DNA of 64,000 nucleotides from Muscardinus avellanarius (Eukaryota; Chordata; Mammalia; Rodentia; Gliridae): positions 23,914,388-23,978,387 of the forward strand of contig OY726578.1 in NCBI GenBank assembly GCA_963383645.1, written 5' to 3'. Under the pieces are notes generated by a model. That model saw nothing but the letters and a program-made list of their open reading frames with translations. It was not told the DNA's origin and made no database searches. The stretch's first letter is position 1, and each line of letters opens with the position of its first letter. Positions 22,224 through 33,378 of the stretch are shown piece after piece. Both the position numbers and the translations under genes were made by a program.

Positions 22224-23121
22224 ATGTTGCACATAACTTCTATTATATTGTTGCTTTCTTGTTCTGGAAAAGCCTGAGTGCAATCAAGACACCTCGGAAG
22301 GTTGTCTTGAGATACCTTTATTTTGAACAAAAAAGTCTGTTTTCTGATAAAATGCCAGACTTAGAAATGGATTAGTGAAATCAAAGGACAATGAAAGCAC
22401 TTAACCTAGGACAAAATAGTTTTAAGAAATGAACAAAAGCTCTTGGCACTTAGCGCTGCCTGGGGTAATTCACCCCCAGACCGGCGTGGAGAGCAGCCCT
22501 ATCGAGGGTGCCCTCGCTGGCCGAAGGTCGCACGCTGCGAGCTCGGTGGAGGAAGCAGTGCTGCCGGGCCGGCCGGCCGAGGCTCTGCTTCTGTGCTTTA
22601 CTGGCCTCCGAGCATCCCCAGCACAAAAGCTAGCTGTCGTTTTTGTCGGCGTGCACCAGGCAGGTGCTGAGTGCTGAGACAGATCTGGGGCAGGAGTGGT
22701 TTCCATTGTCATGAAGCGTGTGGTCCACTTAGTAGAGAACTCCTCGGTAACTGAAACTCAGTATGGACTTCGGTTTCTGGTTAGGGTAGAAATCAGACCA
22801 GGCCTCTGCTGAGACTACTGTAAGACTGTTTAAACTACAAAGAATCCATGTTACCGAAGGCTCTGGGGGTTACCCAAGGTAGCCAGGATGAATTTGACAG
22901 GAGCCAGAATTGTAGAGAAGAGCTTCTGGGTGAGCCTCGCGTTGGCCGTGTTTCCCTTGGTGCGTGGGTTAGAGGCCACACAGAAAGCAGTGGTCAGCGC
23001 TTGTTCCAGAGTCCGTGAGCGGGGAGACCAGAATTTGAATTCAGAGCTACTAAGCCGGGCATCCCCCAGGCAAAAGACAACCTCAGACAGTGAGGTTAAC
23101 AGTTTTTCTTTTTCTCTTTTT

Positions 23122-23228
23122 TTTTTGGGTGGTACCGGGAATAGAACCCAGGAACCTTCTACCTCTAGGCTACATCTCCAAACATATTTATTTTTTATTT
23201 GGAACCGGGGTCATAATAAGTTACTGAG
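23122..23228 (-). mobile_element. SINE, B1 half cut short
   Basis: GGTGGTACCGGGAATAGAAC to GGAACCGGGGTCATAATAAG, then the next, opposite-strand element begins. Confidence 0.75.
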
Positions 23229-23232
23229 AAGC

Positions 23233-23451
23233 CAGGAGTGGTGGCGCACGCTTGTAATCCCAGCATTCAGGGGGCTGAGACAGGAGGATCACAGTTCGCA
23301 GACAGTCTCAGCTACTTACGCCCTCCGCAACTCAGTGAGACCCTGTTTCAAAATAAAGAATAAAAGAATAGGGCTGGGGGTATAGCGCAGAGGTAGAATG
23401 CTCCTGAATTTCATCCCCAGTACCTCAAAAATAATAAAATAAAATAAAAAT
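23233..23451 (+). mobile_element. B1-dID SINE
   Basis: CCAGGAGTGGTGGCGCACGC...CATCCCCAGTACCTC. Its tail (23436-23451) is the target of the next insertion. Confidence 0.9.
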
Positions 23452-23674
23452 GGCTGGGCGTGGTGGCGCACGCTCGTAAACCCCGCGCTTGGGAGGCTGA
23501 GACAGGAGGATCACGCAAGTTCAAAGCCAGCCTCAGCTACTCAGTGAGGCGCTCAGCAGCTTAGCAAGACCCTGTTTTCAAATAAAATATAAAATAGGTC
23601 TGGGAGTATAGCCCAGAGGTAGAAGGCCCCTGGGTTCCATCTCTAGTACCACCAAAAAAAAAAAAAAAAAAAGT
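23452..23674 (+). mobile_element. GC-rich long-form SINE with 16-bp duplication
   Basis: Has the GTAAACCCCGCGCTTGGG start and TAGGTCTGGGAGTATAGCCC ID half of the GC-rich subfamily, but keeps the full B1 half. Duplicated AAAATAAAATAAAAAT lies at 23436-23451 and 23675-23690. Confidence 0.92.
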
Positions 23675-23702
23675 AAAATAAAATAAAAATACAAACTAGA
23701 AA

Positions 23703-23742
23703 TGGGTTGGGGTATAGCTCAGAGGTAGACTGTCCCCAGTGC
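23703..23742 (+). mobile_element. ID half fragment
   Basis: GGGTTGGGGTATAGCTCAGA...CTGTCCCCAGT. Confidence 0.65.
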
Positions 23743-23846
23743 AGCAGAGTAGGCATACGGGAGACAGCAGAAGGCCTGGCGCGTGTGACTGGAGTGCCAG
23801 AGGGCAGGCTGGGACTGTCGTGGTAGAAATGCTCAGTCAAAAACGC

Positions 23847-24004
23847 TGGGCGTGGCGGCACGCCCCTGTGACCCCAGCACTTGGGAGGCTGAGACAGGGC
23901 TTGCAGGTTCGTGTCCAGTCCCAGCTGCTTAGTGAGGCCCTCCGCAGCTTAAACCCTATTTTTAAATAAAGAATGAAATTAGGCTGGGGGTGTAGCTCAG
24001 TCAT
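23847..24004 (+). mobile_element. B1-dID SINE, 3'-truncated
   Basis: GCTGGGCGTGGCGGCACGCC to GGGGGTGTAGCTCAGTCATG; the ID half stops midway. Confidence 0.85.
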
Positions 24005-25304
24005 GAAAACAAATTTGGAAGATTGACACTATACAGAGGACCTCACAAGCTCTTCACTTAAGAGTGTCCACAGGCCAGTAAACATCTGGAAAAGTGCTTG
24101 ACGTCCCTGGTCATCGGGAACTAGAGTAAAGCATCGACGCTCACTACCGCTGATGGTTACAGAGTGCGCGGCTCTGGCGGCGGCCGCCGGCGTTGCGGGA
24201 GGCAGAGGCACCAGAGCGCGTGCGCGCTGCTGACGGGCTGCGTGGTGGCCGGGGATCTGGAAAGCTTTGGCAGGACCCTGTAGTGGCTGCTCACGCGTGC
24301 CCTGAGCCAGCAGCCTGCTGGGCCTGCCCATTCACCCCAAAGCTGGCCTGAAGTAGCCTTAGTCTGAGCCCAAGTCATCAAGAGGTGAGCGGCCAGTTGT
24401 AGCATTAGCAGGCTCCCTGGAAACAGCCGCGCGCGGGTGCGGCGCAGCACTGAGCAGAGGCGCACGGAGGCGAAGCCCGGGTGACAGGACTCGGTGTCAA
24501 GCTGGCCGGCGGCGGGGAGCAGCCGATGGCAGCGCGGTGAGAACATGGGCCGCGGGGTGTGGGAGCCCGCTGCCTTGGAGCCCCAGGGTGCTCTCAGGAT
24601 TCGAGTTGTAGCCATTTGATCTGGGGTCGCTCTGTGCCAGGTTCCTTTTGTGAAAATTCTTCTAGCCACCGGCACCATTTGGGAACTTGGTGTGTGTTTA
24701 TGCTGTAGCCAAAGGCGGGAGAGGTCTCTGCTGAGTGTGGTCACAGTGTTGCCACGGCTGCCTGTGGTCTTGAGGCTTTCTGTCACGTGATTCTGATCTT
24801 CTAAACTTCTCCATTTATTCCAGGTAATTCCCTGGGCTTCATTTCCTTTTCTGTATAAGAGAACTCACAGCATACCGTATTTGTTTTCCAAACAGCCAGT
24901 TACCACGCACTGAGTGGCTAAACAAACCCAGCGTATGGTCAGCCGGGTCTGTGGGTGTGAAGCGGAGCACAGACCGACTCCCGGCAGGCGGTGGCGCAGG
25001 GCTCTTTCTGGAGGCCTCACAGGAGCATCAGCTTGCGTGCGTCATCAGCTTATCCCGGCCCTGGGCGCCTGCGCCCGCCCGCCCTCTTTGGAGCCAGCAC
25101 TGGCCTGCCCGGCCTTCTTACATTGCGCGGATCACCTGCGACCAGGGACTTGGTCAGATTCGCCATCTGTACAGTCCAGGAGGCCTGCCCTTAACGTCCA
25201 TAGCCACATCTGCCATTCCAGATGCGCATGCTCCCGGGTCCAGGGACCGGCCTGGGCCTCTGTGCAGGCGTCTGTACCACAGACACCTGTGTGGCGCTAG
25301 CTCG

Positions 25305-25455
25305 CCAGGCGCGGTGGCACTCCTGTGATCCAGCACTGGGAGGCAGCTTCCAGGCTCTCAGCAACCTAGTGAGACTGTTTCCACCAGAAACATAAAAGGC
25401 GTAGGCTGTAGCTCAGAGGTAGAATGGACTCAGTCCCCATACCACACACACAAAA
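25305..25455 (+). mobile_element. B1-dID SINE, internally deleted
   Basis: GCCAGGCGCGGTGGCACTCC...GTAGCTCAGAGGTAGAATGG...CATACCACACACAC. Confidence 0.8.
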
Positions 25456-26804
25456 CGAGACAACTCCACGAGTAGTGGTGTGGGCCCGCCTCTCATGACG
25501 TGAGCGTCTCTGACAGTGCTGAACGCACTCCTCACAGGACTTGGCTCTGTCCCTCCCCACCTTCTCCCCTCCTGCAGTGGAGTTGGCCTGGGCTAGAGGA
25601 GGGAGGAAGGCGGCTAGCAAGAGGCCTGCCAGTGGACAGATGCGGGGAATGGTGCACTAGGGGTTCTCCATGGTCTAGAGCAAGGCTTAGCTGGCTTAAT
25701 TTCCTCACAACTGGAGTCTCAGGTCACAGGAACAGCTTCCCGGAGCGGGAAAAGGTGCTGCAGGCAGTAGATAAGTTTTGATCTGAGTCAGATCCAGGCT
25801 GAGCGTCTAATTTTTTCATTTTACATTGTCACTTTGCGTAGCAACCAAGTATACAGAAAGACTTTATTGTTTATAAAGATGACTGTGTTCCAGGGGTTAA
25901 AAATACCTGGACAAAGGGGAGAGCGAGTGGCCCGCTGTGTGGTCCCACCCACGGTTCTGGGGCCCGCGAGCTCGAAAGCTCTCCACGTGAAGTGCTAAAA
26001 GCTAGAGTCCCTCGTTGGCTTCTTGCTGACAAGATGTCATCATCCGGGAAGCTGGAGGCGGCCAGGCAAGAGCGCTGGCTCCTCCAGGCAGCCACGAGGG
26101 AAGGGAGTGCTCGCTTGGGCTCTTCTCGATCCTGCTACACAGCAGAGGCGAGGCGCAGGGAGAGAGGGCTTCCTGTTTCCAGGGGAGCCCTTTGCATGCC
26201 AGACATGGCAGCTGGGAAACAAAAGCTTTCCTGAACACAAGTGCACTTGCTGCATTCTGTTAAGTATGATTTTGACAGCGACTGTTAACATCTGTTTCCA
26301 GAAATGTCAGAGCTGTACGTTCTCCAATTGATTACTTAGTGTCATTAACATAGCTTAGTTTGATCAGTGGTTTTAGTGTCCAGGATGAGACTACCCATCA
26401 GCCCGACCCAGATTTCCCAGCGCAGGCGAGAGCTGGGGGGATTGCGGAGGCCAGTACTTGGGTGCCGGTTTTCACGCCCACGGGGGAGCAGGTCTCAGAG
26501 TTGCACGACGCCTGCAAGTTTGGAAAGCTTTCAGTGTGGTGCCCTTCTTGCTGCCTGGCAGGGCCTGCTCTGGACACAGCAGGAGTTAAGTGGATTGTGG
26601 CCCGACCGACCGGTGGGCCGAGCTGGTGCGGCGGAGGGAAGGGGCGTCCTCGGGCCCCCTCGAGCTCCTCCAAGGCTCCAGTAGAATCCACATCCTTACC
26701 CTTCTCCTCAGCACAAGGCTCTTTCTCGTCCCTTTATTTCGTCTCCATGGAACTCCCGCCGATGACATAGAGAAAGCCTGCTGAATGAATAAAATAGAAA
26801 AGGT

Positions 26805-27011
26805 GGCCAGGCATGGTAGCGAATGCCTGTCATCCCAGCATTTGGGAGGCCAAAACAGCAGGGTCGTGGTTCGAGGACAGCCCCAGCTACTTAGTGGGGC
26901 CCTTTGCAACTTAGTGAGACCCTGTTTTGAAACAAATTAAAAAAAAATGGCTAGGGGTGTAGCTTGGAGGTAGAATGCGCCTGGGTTCCACCCCAAGTAC
27001 CTCAAAAAAAG
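26805..27011 (+). mobile_element. B1-dID SINE
   Basis: GGCCAGGCATGGTAGCGAAT...CCACCCCAAGTACCTC. AGAAAAGG occurs on both sides as a possible short duplication. Confidence 0.88.
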
Positions 27012-28039
27012 AAAAGGGTTTGGTTGTCAGGACTTGTGTTTAACTTCACTGTACTAACTTAGGGTACTGAATCAGCACCCAGACCTCTGTCCTCAGCCGC
27101 TGGAGAAGGTCATGAAGGGAGCCCAGATCATAGGGGCTGGGCAGGGGCGCATGCGTGCCTGAGAGCGCCCCCACCTCTCCAGCTGCGCCCCTCCTCGTCA
27201 GGACTCTCCACTGGCAGGCTTTTTAATTATGAGCGATGCTGCGAAGTAGAGTGCATCCGTGACGTTTTCAGGACGTGCTTCATTACTGTGCTAGGAGCAG
27301 GATCATCAAGGCGTCTGGGTCAGATCATCTCTGTGGTCCATTGCATGGCGCGCAGCCCTCCCTCCCTCCCGCCTCATGGGCGCGCCGCCGCCTCGCTTCG
27401 CCTGGGCTCCTGCTCTGGGCGGCTGCGGCACCACAGCCTGGTGTCTGCAGAGGCGGCCGCCTCCCGTTGAGTGCTCAGCCTGGCCACTCAGGGTGACCGC
27501 TCGGTTTGTAGGATGCCCGACTACTGCCTCCTGAGAAATAACATGGAGCGGTAATTCTCCATCAGGCCCGGGAGGAGGGAAAGCAAGCCAGTCTCCTTGC
27601 GGGATGGGCTTGGAGGCTGGCCCGCTCATATCTCAGCACCGCCCGAAACCTAATGGCTTCAAATAACGACATCGTCCCTTTAGCCCTGGAGTCTAGAGGT
27701 GGGTGGGTGGGGTTGCGCCAGCTCCTCGTGCCCGAGATGGCTGGGTGCTGCTGGAAGGCTGAGTCGCGGGGTGATGGCAGTGGCCCAGCTTTCCCTGGGA
27801 CCGTCACTGGGAGGCCCGCGAGCAGCCTCTTTTCTCGAGGCTGCATTCCAAGGGCACTGTGCTGGGGGCAGAGTCACCGAGGTGTGCCCCCTCTTGAGAG
27901 GAGGTGGCAGGTTCAGAGAGCATACGGGACAGGAAGGCTTGCCGTGGCCATTTTGGGAAAATTCCGTCCCTTATATAAGTAATTAGAGAAGCTCGTGAGC
28001 CAATCCTGGCCCGACACAACCGTACCGTGCTGCTTAAAG

Positions 28040-28930
28040 AAACTGCGGCGAAGAGGGGGTCAGCAGAGGCGGAGCAGTGTGGGGGCGACTGCGCGCCGCC
28101 GGGCTCCATCGCCGAGTCCAGGCCCCGCACATCCCTGCGCCCACCGGGAGCGAGTCCGCCTTTCAGGGCCGCCCAGGAGCCTCCCGCAGGCGTCGCCTCC
28201 CGCCAGCCCAGAGGGGCGCACGGGCCCTGCCGGTCGAAGCCTGCGCGCCTTCCAGCTCAGAGCTCTGAAGGTGTGCACCGCTGGAGGAGACAGAGGTCAC
28301 GGCTGGATGTCTCCGCACCCTGGAGTGCCGTTTAAAACAGAGCTGTGCGGGGCGTAATGGACAGAACAAGCCGCGTCTCCCGGGAGTTCACGCCGGGCGC
28401 CGCCGCCGTCCACGCGCCGGTGAGGCTGTCACCACGGAGGGTGGACGTGACCGCGCCGCGCCGCCCTCCCCCGTCGCACAGGTGGTGGATCTGCGCGCCA
28501 CACGGCGCCCGCGCGCTGTCCCGGCTTTACACGGGTGTTGTGCGAGGCAGCCGTGTTGCGTGTGAGCCGCTGGCACTGGTCCGGGGCCGCCCGGGAGGTC
28601 AGGGCCCCGGGGTGCGGGCCTGTGCGCGTCCAGCCGCGCAGCTGCAGGCCCCGCGGTCTTCTGGAGCGGCTGCGCCCTTCTGCTCACCCGCCAGGAGGGT
28701 GCACGGGTCTCCCTCCCTCCGTCTCCTCCCCGGGACCGGGTGGACTCTGAGGAGCAACGTGGGGTCTCACCGTGGGCTCGTTCTTTGCCACCGCTGACCG
28801 CGCGTTAGTCCCGCATCGCGATGCAAGCCGCAGTGACGGCGAGGCGCGCGGCGGGCTCCCGGCCCCCCCAGGCCGCGCCAGCACGGAGGCGCCCCCGCCG
28901 AAGCCACTCCGCCTGCCGTGCTCCCCAGCC
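28040..28930. promoter_or_regulatory. Intronic CpG island in SPECC1L
   Basis: About 0.9 kb of unique sequence with dense CpGs (for example GCGCGCCGCCGGG near 28090 and CGCCGGGCGCCGCCGCC near 28390). No TATA box or clear coding exon. It may be an internal or antisense promoter, or a gene-body island. Confidence 0.5.
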
Positions 28931-28985
28931 TCCGCACGGGCAGGAGACGCTCACTGCGGCTTCTTGCTGTTTTTCTTTTCTGTTT

Positions 28986-29034
28986 TGGTGCTGGAGATTG
29001 AGTCCCAGGGGCAGTGCACCCCTAGCTCCACTCC
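28986..29034 (-). mobile_element. ID fragment
   Basis: GGTGCTGGAGATTGAGTCCC...CTAGCTCCACTCCCAGC. Confidence 0.6.
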
Positions 29035-29061
29035 CAGCTTTTATTCATTATTCACTCGTTC

Positions 29062-29246
29062 AGTGGTACTGAACCCAGGTACATTCTATCTCAAGCTACA
29101 CCCCCAGCCCCCTTTTACTTTTATTTTGAAACCGTCTCGCTAGGTTGGAAAGAGACTCACTACTTGCTGAGGCTGGCCTCAAACTTGTGATCCTCCTATC
29201 TCAGCCTCCCAAGAGCTAGGATTGCAGGCAGGCACCGCACTCAGCT
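29062..29246 (-). mobile_element. B1-dID SINE
   Basis: GTGGTACTGAACCCAGGTAC...GGCACCGCACTCAGCTTT. Confidence 0.82.
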
Positions 29247-29249
29247 TTG

Positions 29250-29423
29250 TTTTTCTTTACTTTGAACCAAGATCTCACTAAGTCGCTGAAGTTGGCCTGG
29301 AACCTGCGATCCTCCTTTCCTGGCCTGGAACCTGCGATCCTCCTTTCCTGGCCTGGAACCTGCGATCCTCCTTTCCTGGCCTTCCGTATACTGGTATTAT
29401 AGGCATGCGCCGCCACACCTGCT
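29250..29423 (-). mobile_element. B1 half with internal 28-bp triplication
   Basis: TTTTCTTTACTTTGAACCAA...CCGCCACACCTGC. Contains three head-to-tail copies of TGGCCTGGAACCTGCGATCC plus TCCTTTCC at 29293-29376. Confidence 0.8.
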
Positions 29424-29451
29424 TCATCATGGAATTGTGTAGTAACTAATA

Positions 29452-29660
29452 TTTTTTTTTTTTTTTTTTTGGTGGTACTGGGTGGGGTTCCTGGAAGCCC
29501 TACTACCTCAGGGCTACACTCCCAGACCATATATATATTTTTTTTTTTTTTTTTGAAACAGGGTCTCTTAAGCCAGCGCAGCTGGCTTCGAACCTGCGTG
29601 ATCCTCCTGTCTCTGCCTCCCAAGCGTGGGGATTACAAGCGTGTGCCACCACGCCCGGCC
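29452..29660 (-). mobile_element. GC-rich short-form SINE
   Basis: GGTGGTACTGGGTGGGGTTC...CTCTTAAGCCAGCGCAGCTG...ACCACGCCCGGCC. T runs at the head and in the linker. Confidence 0.92.
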
Positions 29661-29718
29661 TGAATCTCTTAATTTTAATAACATTCAATTTATAAAATTT
29701 TATTATTTGTAGGGTTTT

Positions 29719-29914
29719 GTTTTTTTTTTTTTTTTTGGTGGTACTGGGGTTCCTGGAAGCCCTTCTACCTCAGGGCTACACTCCCAGACCTATTTTTACA
29801 TTTTTATTTGGAAACAGGTTCTCTTAAACCAGCACGGCTGGTTTGGACCCTGCGCGATCCTCTGTCTCTACCTCCCAAGCGCAGGGATGACAAGCGTGCG
29901 CCACCACGCCCGGC
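29719..29914 (-). mobile_element. GC-rich short-form SINE
   Basis: GGTGGTACTGGGGTTCCTGG...CTCTTAAACCAGCACGGCTG...CCACGCCCGGCT, 58 bases from the previous copy. Confidence 0.92.
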
Positions 29915-29946
29915 TGTAGTTTTTGTTTTTGTTTTTGTTTTTGTTT

Positions 29947-30136
29947 TGTAGTATTGGGATTGAACCCAAGGGCATTCTACCTCCAAGCTACATCCCCAGC
30001 CCTATTTTTTGTTATTTTGACAAAGGGTCTAAGTTGCAGAGGGCCTAAGTAGCCAAAGCTGGCTGTGAACTTGTGATCCTCCTTTCTCAGCCTCCCAAGT
30101 ACTGGGATTACAAGTGTGCACCGCCACACCTGGCTA
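29947..30136 (-). mobile_element. B1-dID SINE
   Basis: TAGTATTGGGATTGAACCCA...CGCCACACCTGGCT, preceded by a (GTTTTT)n run at 29918-29946. Confidence 0.88.
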
Positions 30137-30246
30137 CATGCCTGCTTTTTATGTTAGAGATAAGAAATGTGTGACTAACCCAAGGTCACAGGGACTTTCT
30201 CCTTGTTTTTACATTGACTTGTGCTTGTTTTTTGGTTCTGTCTCTA

Positions 30247-30350
30247 GGGTGTGAGGTAGGGATGTGCTGTAGGGGGTGAGGTAGGGATTGTGCTATATGG
30301 TGTGAGGTAGGGATTGTGCTGTAGGGGGTGAGGTGGGGATTGTGCTCTGT
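30247..30350 (+). repeat. 26-27 bp minisatellite, four copies
   Basis: The unit GTGTGAGGTAGGGATTGTGC recurs four times with small changes. Confidence 0.88.
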
Positions 30351-30777
30351 GGCCTGTACTCGAGTTGAGGATGCGTGTGGTAGAAGAGTCTGAGAACAGC
30401 TTGCAGACAGCAGGTCGGACTGTTGCATACAAGTGACCCACAGTGCCAGAGAAGGGCTGGCGGGAGGGGAGAGGCAATGTCCACCCCAAGGGTCCATGAT
30501 GCCGGCCCAGGAGGGAGAGGGAAACAGCAACAGACCTAGGCAGGAGACATCTTGGTGGGTTGCAGATGAATGGAGTTTTAGATCTTGTGCTAATGCAGCG
30601 TGCTTTTCATCTGAGCGCTCTTGAGAGAAAATAGCTTTAGAGAAAACAAAGGCTGTGCGTTTATTGGGCTAGGACAGGAGGCTGCTCTTGTCCTTGGTGT
30701 CAGAGGTTTTTGTCTGGGGCGGGGTGGGGTGGGGTCCTGGGGCATTCCAACCCCCAGCCCCCCTTTATTTTTTCCAG

Positions 30778-30974
30778 ATCTGGGAATGGAACCCAGTGGC
30801 ATGTGACCTCCCAGCTACACCCCTAGCCCTATTTTTTTATTCTTTGTTTTGAAACAGGGTCTCACTGAGTTGCAGAGGGCCTCACTAAATAGCTGAGGCT
30901 GTCTATGAAACCCCATCCTCCTGTCTCTGCCTTTCGAACGTTGGAATTACAAGTGTGCACCACCACACCTGGCT
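30778..30974 (-). mobile_element. B1-dID SINE
   Basis: TCTGGGAATGGAACCCAGTG...CCACCACACCTGGCT. Confidence 0.9.
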
Positions 30975-30979
30975 TCCGA

Positions 30980-31061
30980 TTTTTTTTTTTTTTTTTTGGT
31001 GGTACAGTGTTCCTAGAAACCTACCTCTGGGCTACACTCCCAGACCTATTATATATATATA

Positions 31062-31109
<48 letters not shown>

Positions 31110-31213
31110 AAACAGGGTCTCTTAAGCCAGCATGACTGCTTTGAACCTGTGGGATCCTTCTGTCTCCACTTCCCAAGCGCGGGGATTACAAAAGTGCGCC
31201 ACCATGCCCGGCT
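30980..31213 (-). mobile_element. GC-rich short-form SINE with (TA/TG) linker
   Basis: GGTGGTACAGTGTTCCTAGA...TATATATATATGTGTGTGTG linker...CTCTTAAGCCAGCATGACTG. The linker has expanded. Confidence 0.9.
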
Positions 31214-31218
31214 TGATT

Positions 31219-31284
31219 TTTTTATTCTTTATTTTGAAACAGGGTCTCACTAAGTTGCAAAGGGCCTCACTAAGTAGCTGCTGC
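31219..31284 (-). mobile_element. B1 fragment
   Basis: TTTATTCTTTATTTTGAAAC...CCTCACTAAGTAGCTGC; the remainder is missing. Confidence 0.75.
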
Positions 31285-31296
31285 TTCTTTTTCAAG

Positions 31297-31350
31297 GCCT
31301 TACGCATACTAAGCACATGCTCTAGCACGGAGCTGTATCCCCAGCATATC
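31297..31350 (-). mobile_element. ID fragment, classical type
   Basis: CATACTAAGCACATGCTCTA...GAGCTGTATCCCCAGC. Confidence 0.55.
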
Positions 31351-31371
31351 TTTCTTTAGGTCGTAACCGTA

Positions 31372-31530
31372 GGCCTTCTGATGAGCGTCAAGTGGCTCCT
31401 TGCGGTTTCTAATTGCATTTCCCTAATGATCAGAGGTGGTGTGCGTCTCCTCGTGTGCCTGCTGTTCACCAGTGTGTCTTCTCTGGCGTGCTTTGCTCAT
31501 CTTACAGTTGGGGCGCTTGTCTCTGTTGCA
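31372..31530 (-). mobile_element. Old LINE-1 ORF2 3' fragment
   Basis: The + strand reads TAATTGCATTTCCCTAATGA, then a CTCCTCGTGTGCCTGCTG-like segment. This is the antisense of the conserved end of L1 ORF2 (the REMQ region). It is heavily diverged and non-functional, and the only LINE piece I recognise here. Confidence 0.55.
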
Positions 31531-31880
31531 CACCCGCAGCCGCAGGTCATCGGCATGGGGTCTTCCCTCCCCGCTACCCAGCAGGAGCCAAAGCAAAACC
31601 TAGTTACTACCAAATGCTTGCTTGTATCGGGATCCAGATGGGTCCCGCGTTAATCTGGCTCGTGTGCCCCTTTCCAGTCTCCTTCAGACTGTAAACTCCC
31701 TTCTTTCTTTCTTTTTTCCTTGCAGTTTCTTTTTGGGGGAGTGGGATCCTGTGTCATGCAGAGTACCCACATGTTAGGTTTTGCCAGCGATCTCCCACAA
31801 CGCCGTCCCTGGTGTAAACTGGCTGGTGGGTTGGACTCGGGCGCATTTCAGCAGAGGCTCCTGATGTGCATCTGAGCAGT

Positions 31881-31908
31881 GGGGCGGGCGGGCCGCCTCG
31901 TGACGTCA
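31881..31908. promoter_or_regulatory. GC box and perfect CRE in SPECC1L intron
   Basis: GGGGCGGGCGGGCC is followed by the full CRE TGACGTCA at 31901-31908, in otherwise unique sequence. The pairing resembles a small promoter or enhancer; activity is inferred. Confidence 0.4.
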
Positions 31909-32184
31909 CTGCCAGTAATCATCAGGTGTCCCTACCAGACTGCCATCACTCCTCCGTCGTAGAAGTCCTTTTTGCAGAGAAGCTCGATCGGCCATTGGTT
32001 TTCCTGGACACACAGTGCGGTCAAGACAGTTCCGCGGGCGTGATGGCTCCCTTGCCTTCCCAGCACAGAGGCTCCGGCTGGGCTGCCCGTCACTCATCCC
32101 ACACCTAGACACCTCACCCCTCGCACTTCCCTGTTCAGGCCGGTGGTCCCCCTCTGGCTGCACATTCGAGGCACCTGAAGGGAG

Positions 32185-32394
32185 TTGATGTTGTTTTGCG
32201 GTACTGGGGATTGAACCAGGTGCATTTTACTTCCAGGCTACACTCCCAGCCCTATTTTTTATTCTGTATTTTGAAACAGGGCCTCACTAAATTATGGAGG
32301 GCCTCGCTAAGTAGCTGAGGCTGGCCATGAATCTCAGTCCTCCTGTCTCAGCCTCCCAAGTGCAGGGATTACAAGCGTGCGCCACCACGCCCGG
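32185..32394 (-). mobile_element. B1-dID SINE with 10-bp duplication
   Basis: Complete element; CTGAAGGGAG at 32175-32184 and 32395-32404. Confidence 0.93.
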
Positions 32395-32959
32395 CTGAAG
32401 GGAGATCTTTAAAGAAACATTGCCAGACCCACTCTGGCCAGTGGGGCCAGCCTCTCCGGGCTGTGGCCGAGCAGAGGAAAATCTGAAAAGCTTGGCAGGT
32501 CATCAGGGCACAGTGAGAGTCGGTGGGTCTCACTGGAGCCCTTCCGACCCAGTCCCGTGTGCAGGAAGCAGGCCCTGTCTCCATAGGCGCCGGCCCTCAT
32601 GGCCGTCCCTGCCATGACGTGCCAATGCCTGGCTGCATCATGCACCCCTCCCCTTGCCAACGCAGCACTTAGGCACCCAGCAGGTGCCCTGCGGCCCTCC
32701 AAGACCCCAGACCTTCTGCGTTTCAACAGCACTCCCAGAAGAGATATAAGTTCTCTCCTGTACGTTACATCCCCCAGATCTACCGTGCACACAGAGGGCG
32801 CCCCTCGCGCCCAACTCGGGCTCCCAGGCACCGTGGTGCGGCGCGGTGTGTGGCGCGGCGCGCTCCCCTCGGGCTCGCTGCTTCCCGTGAGGACTCCTCT
32901 CCGCAGCCCGCGCCGAGGCGTGAGGGAATGGGTGAGGAGACATGAGTCACGCCCTTTGC

Positions 32960-33120
32960 TTCCTCTTGGGCCATAAAAATGGCATTTCCTTAAATAGAGC
33001 AGGACCTTAATAGCTATTTAAAGAACATGCACTATTTGGGGGTGTATTTTATGGCCCTTAAATAAACTTCAGGCAAATTAAAACATTTTCAGATATCTTG
33101 TGACATTTTTGTGATTATTT
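32960..33120. other. AT-rich unique block, possible conserved element
   Basis: CCATAAAAATGGCATTTCCT, CTTAATAGCTATTTAAAGAA and GTATTTTATGGCCCTTAAAT form a repeat-free AT-rich island in GC-rich intron. It has MEF2/SRF-like A/T cores but no perfect consensus. Confidence 0.3.
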
Positions 33121-33177
33121 GTGGAGATTTGTGTAATTGCTTGGCTTTCATGCCCCACTCCCAAATGGCTCTCAAGC

Positions 33178-33378
33178 CAGACATGGTGCACACACTTGTA
33201 ATCCCAGCATTCAGGAGGCTGAGGCAGGGGAGTTTGAGGCCAGCCTCGGCTGTTTAGTGAGGCCCTCTGCAACTCAGTGAGACCCTGTTTCAAAATAAAA
33301 AATAGGGCTGGGAGTATAGCTCAGAGGTAGAATATCCCTGGCTTCCATCCCCAGTCCCGCAAGAAAGAAAAAAAAACC
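33178..33378 (+). mobile_element. B1-dID SINE
   Basis: CCAGACATGGTGCACACACT...CATCCCCAGTCCCGC, A-rich tail. Confidence 0.9.

Noticed and set aside
24157..24786. 209-codon minus-strand frame in the intron
   Set aside because: Low-complexity composition and no features; unlikely to be a gene without expression evidence.
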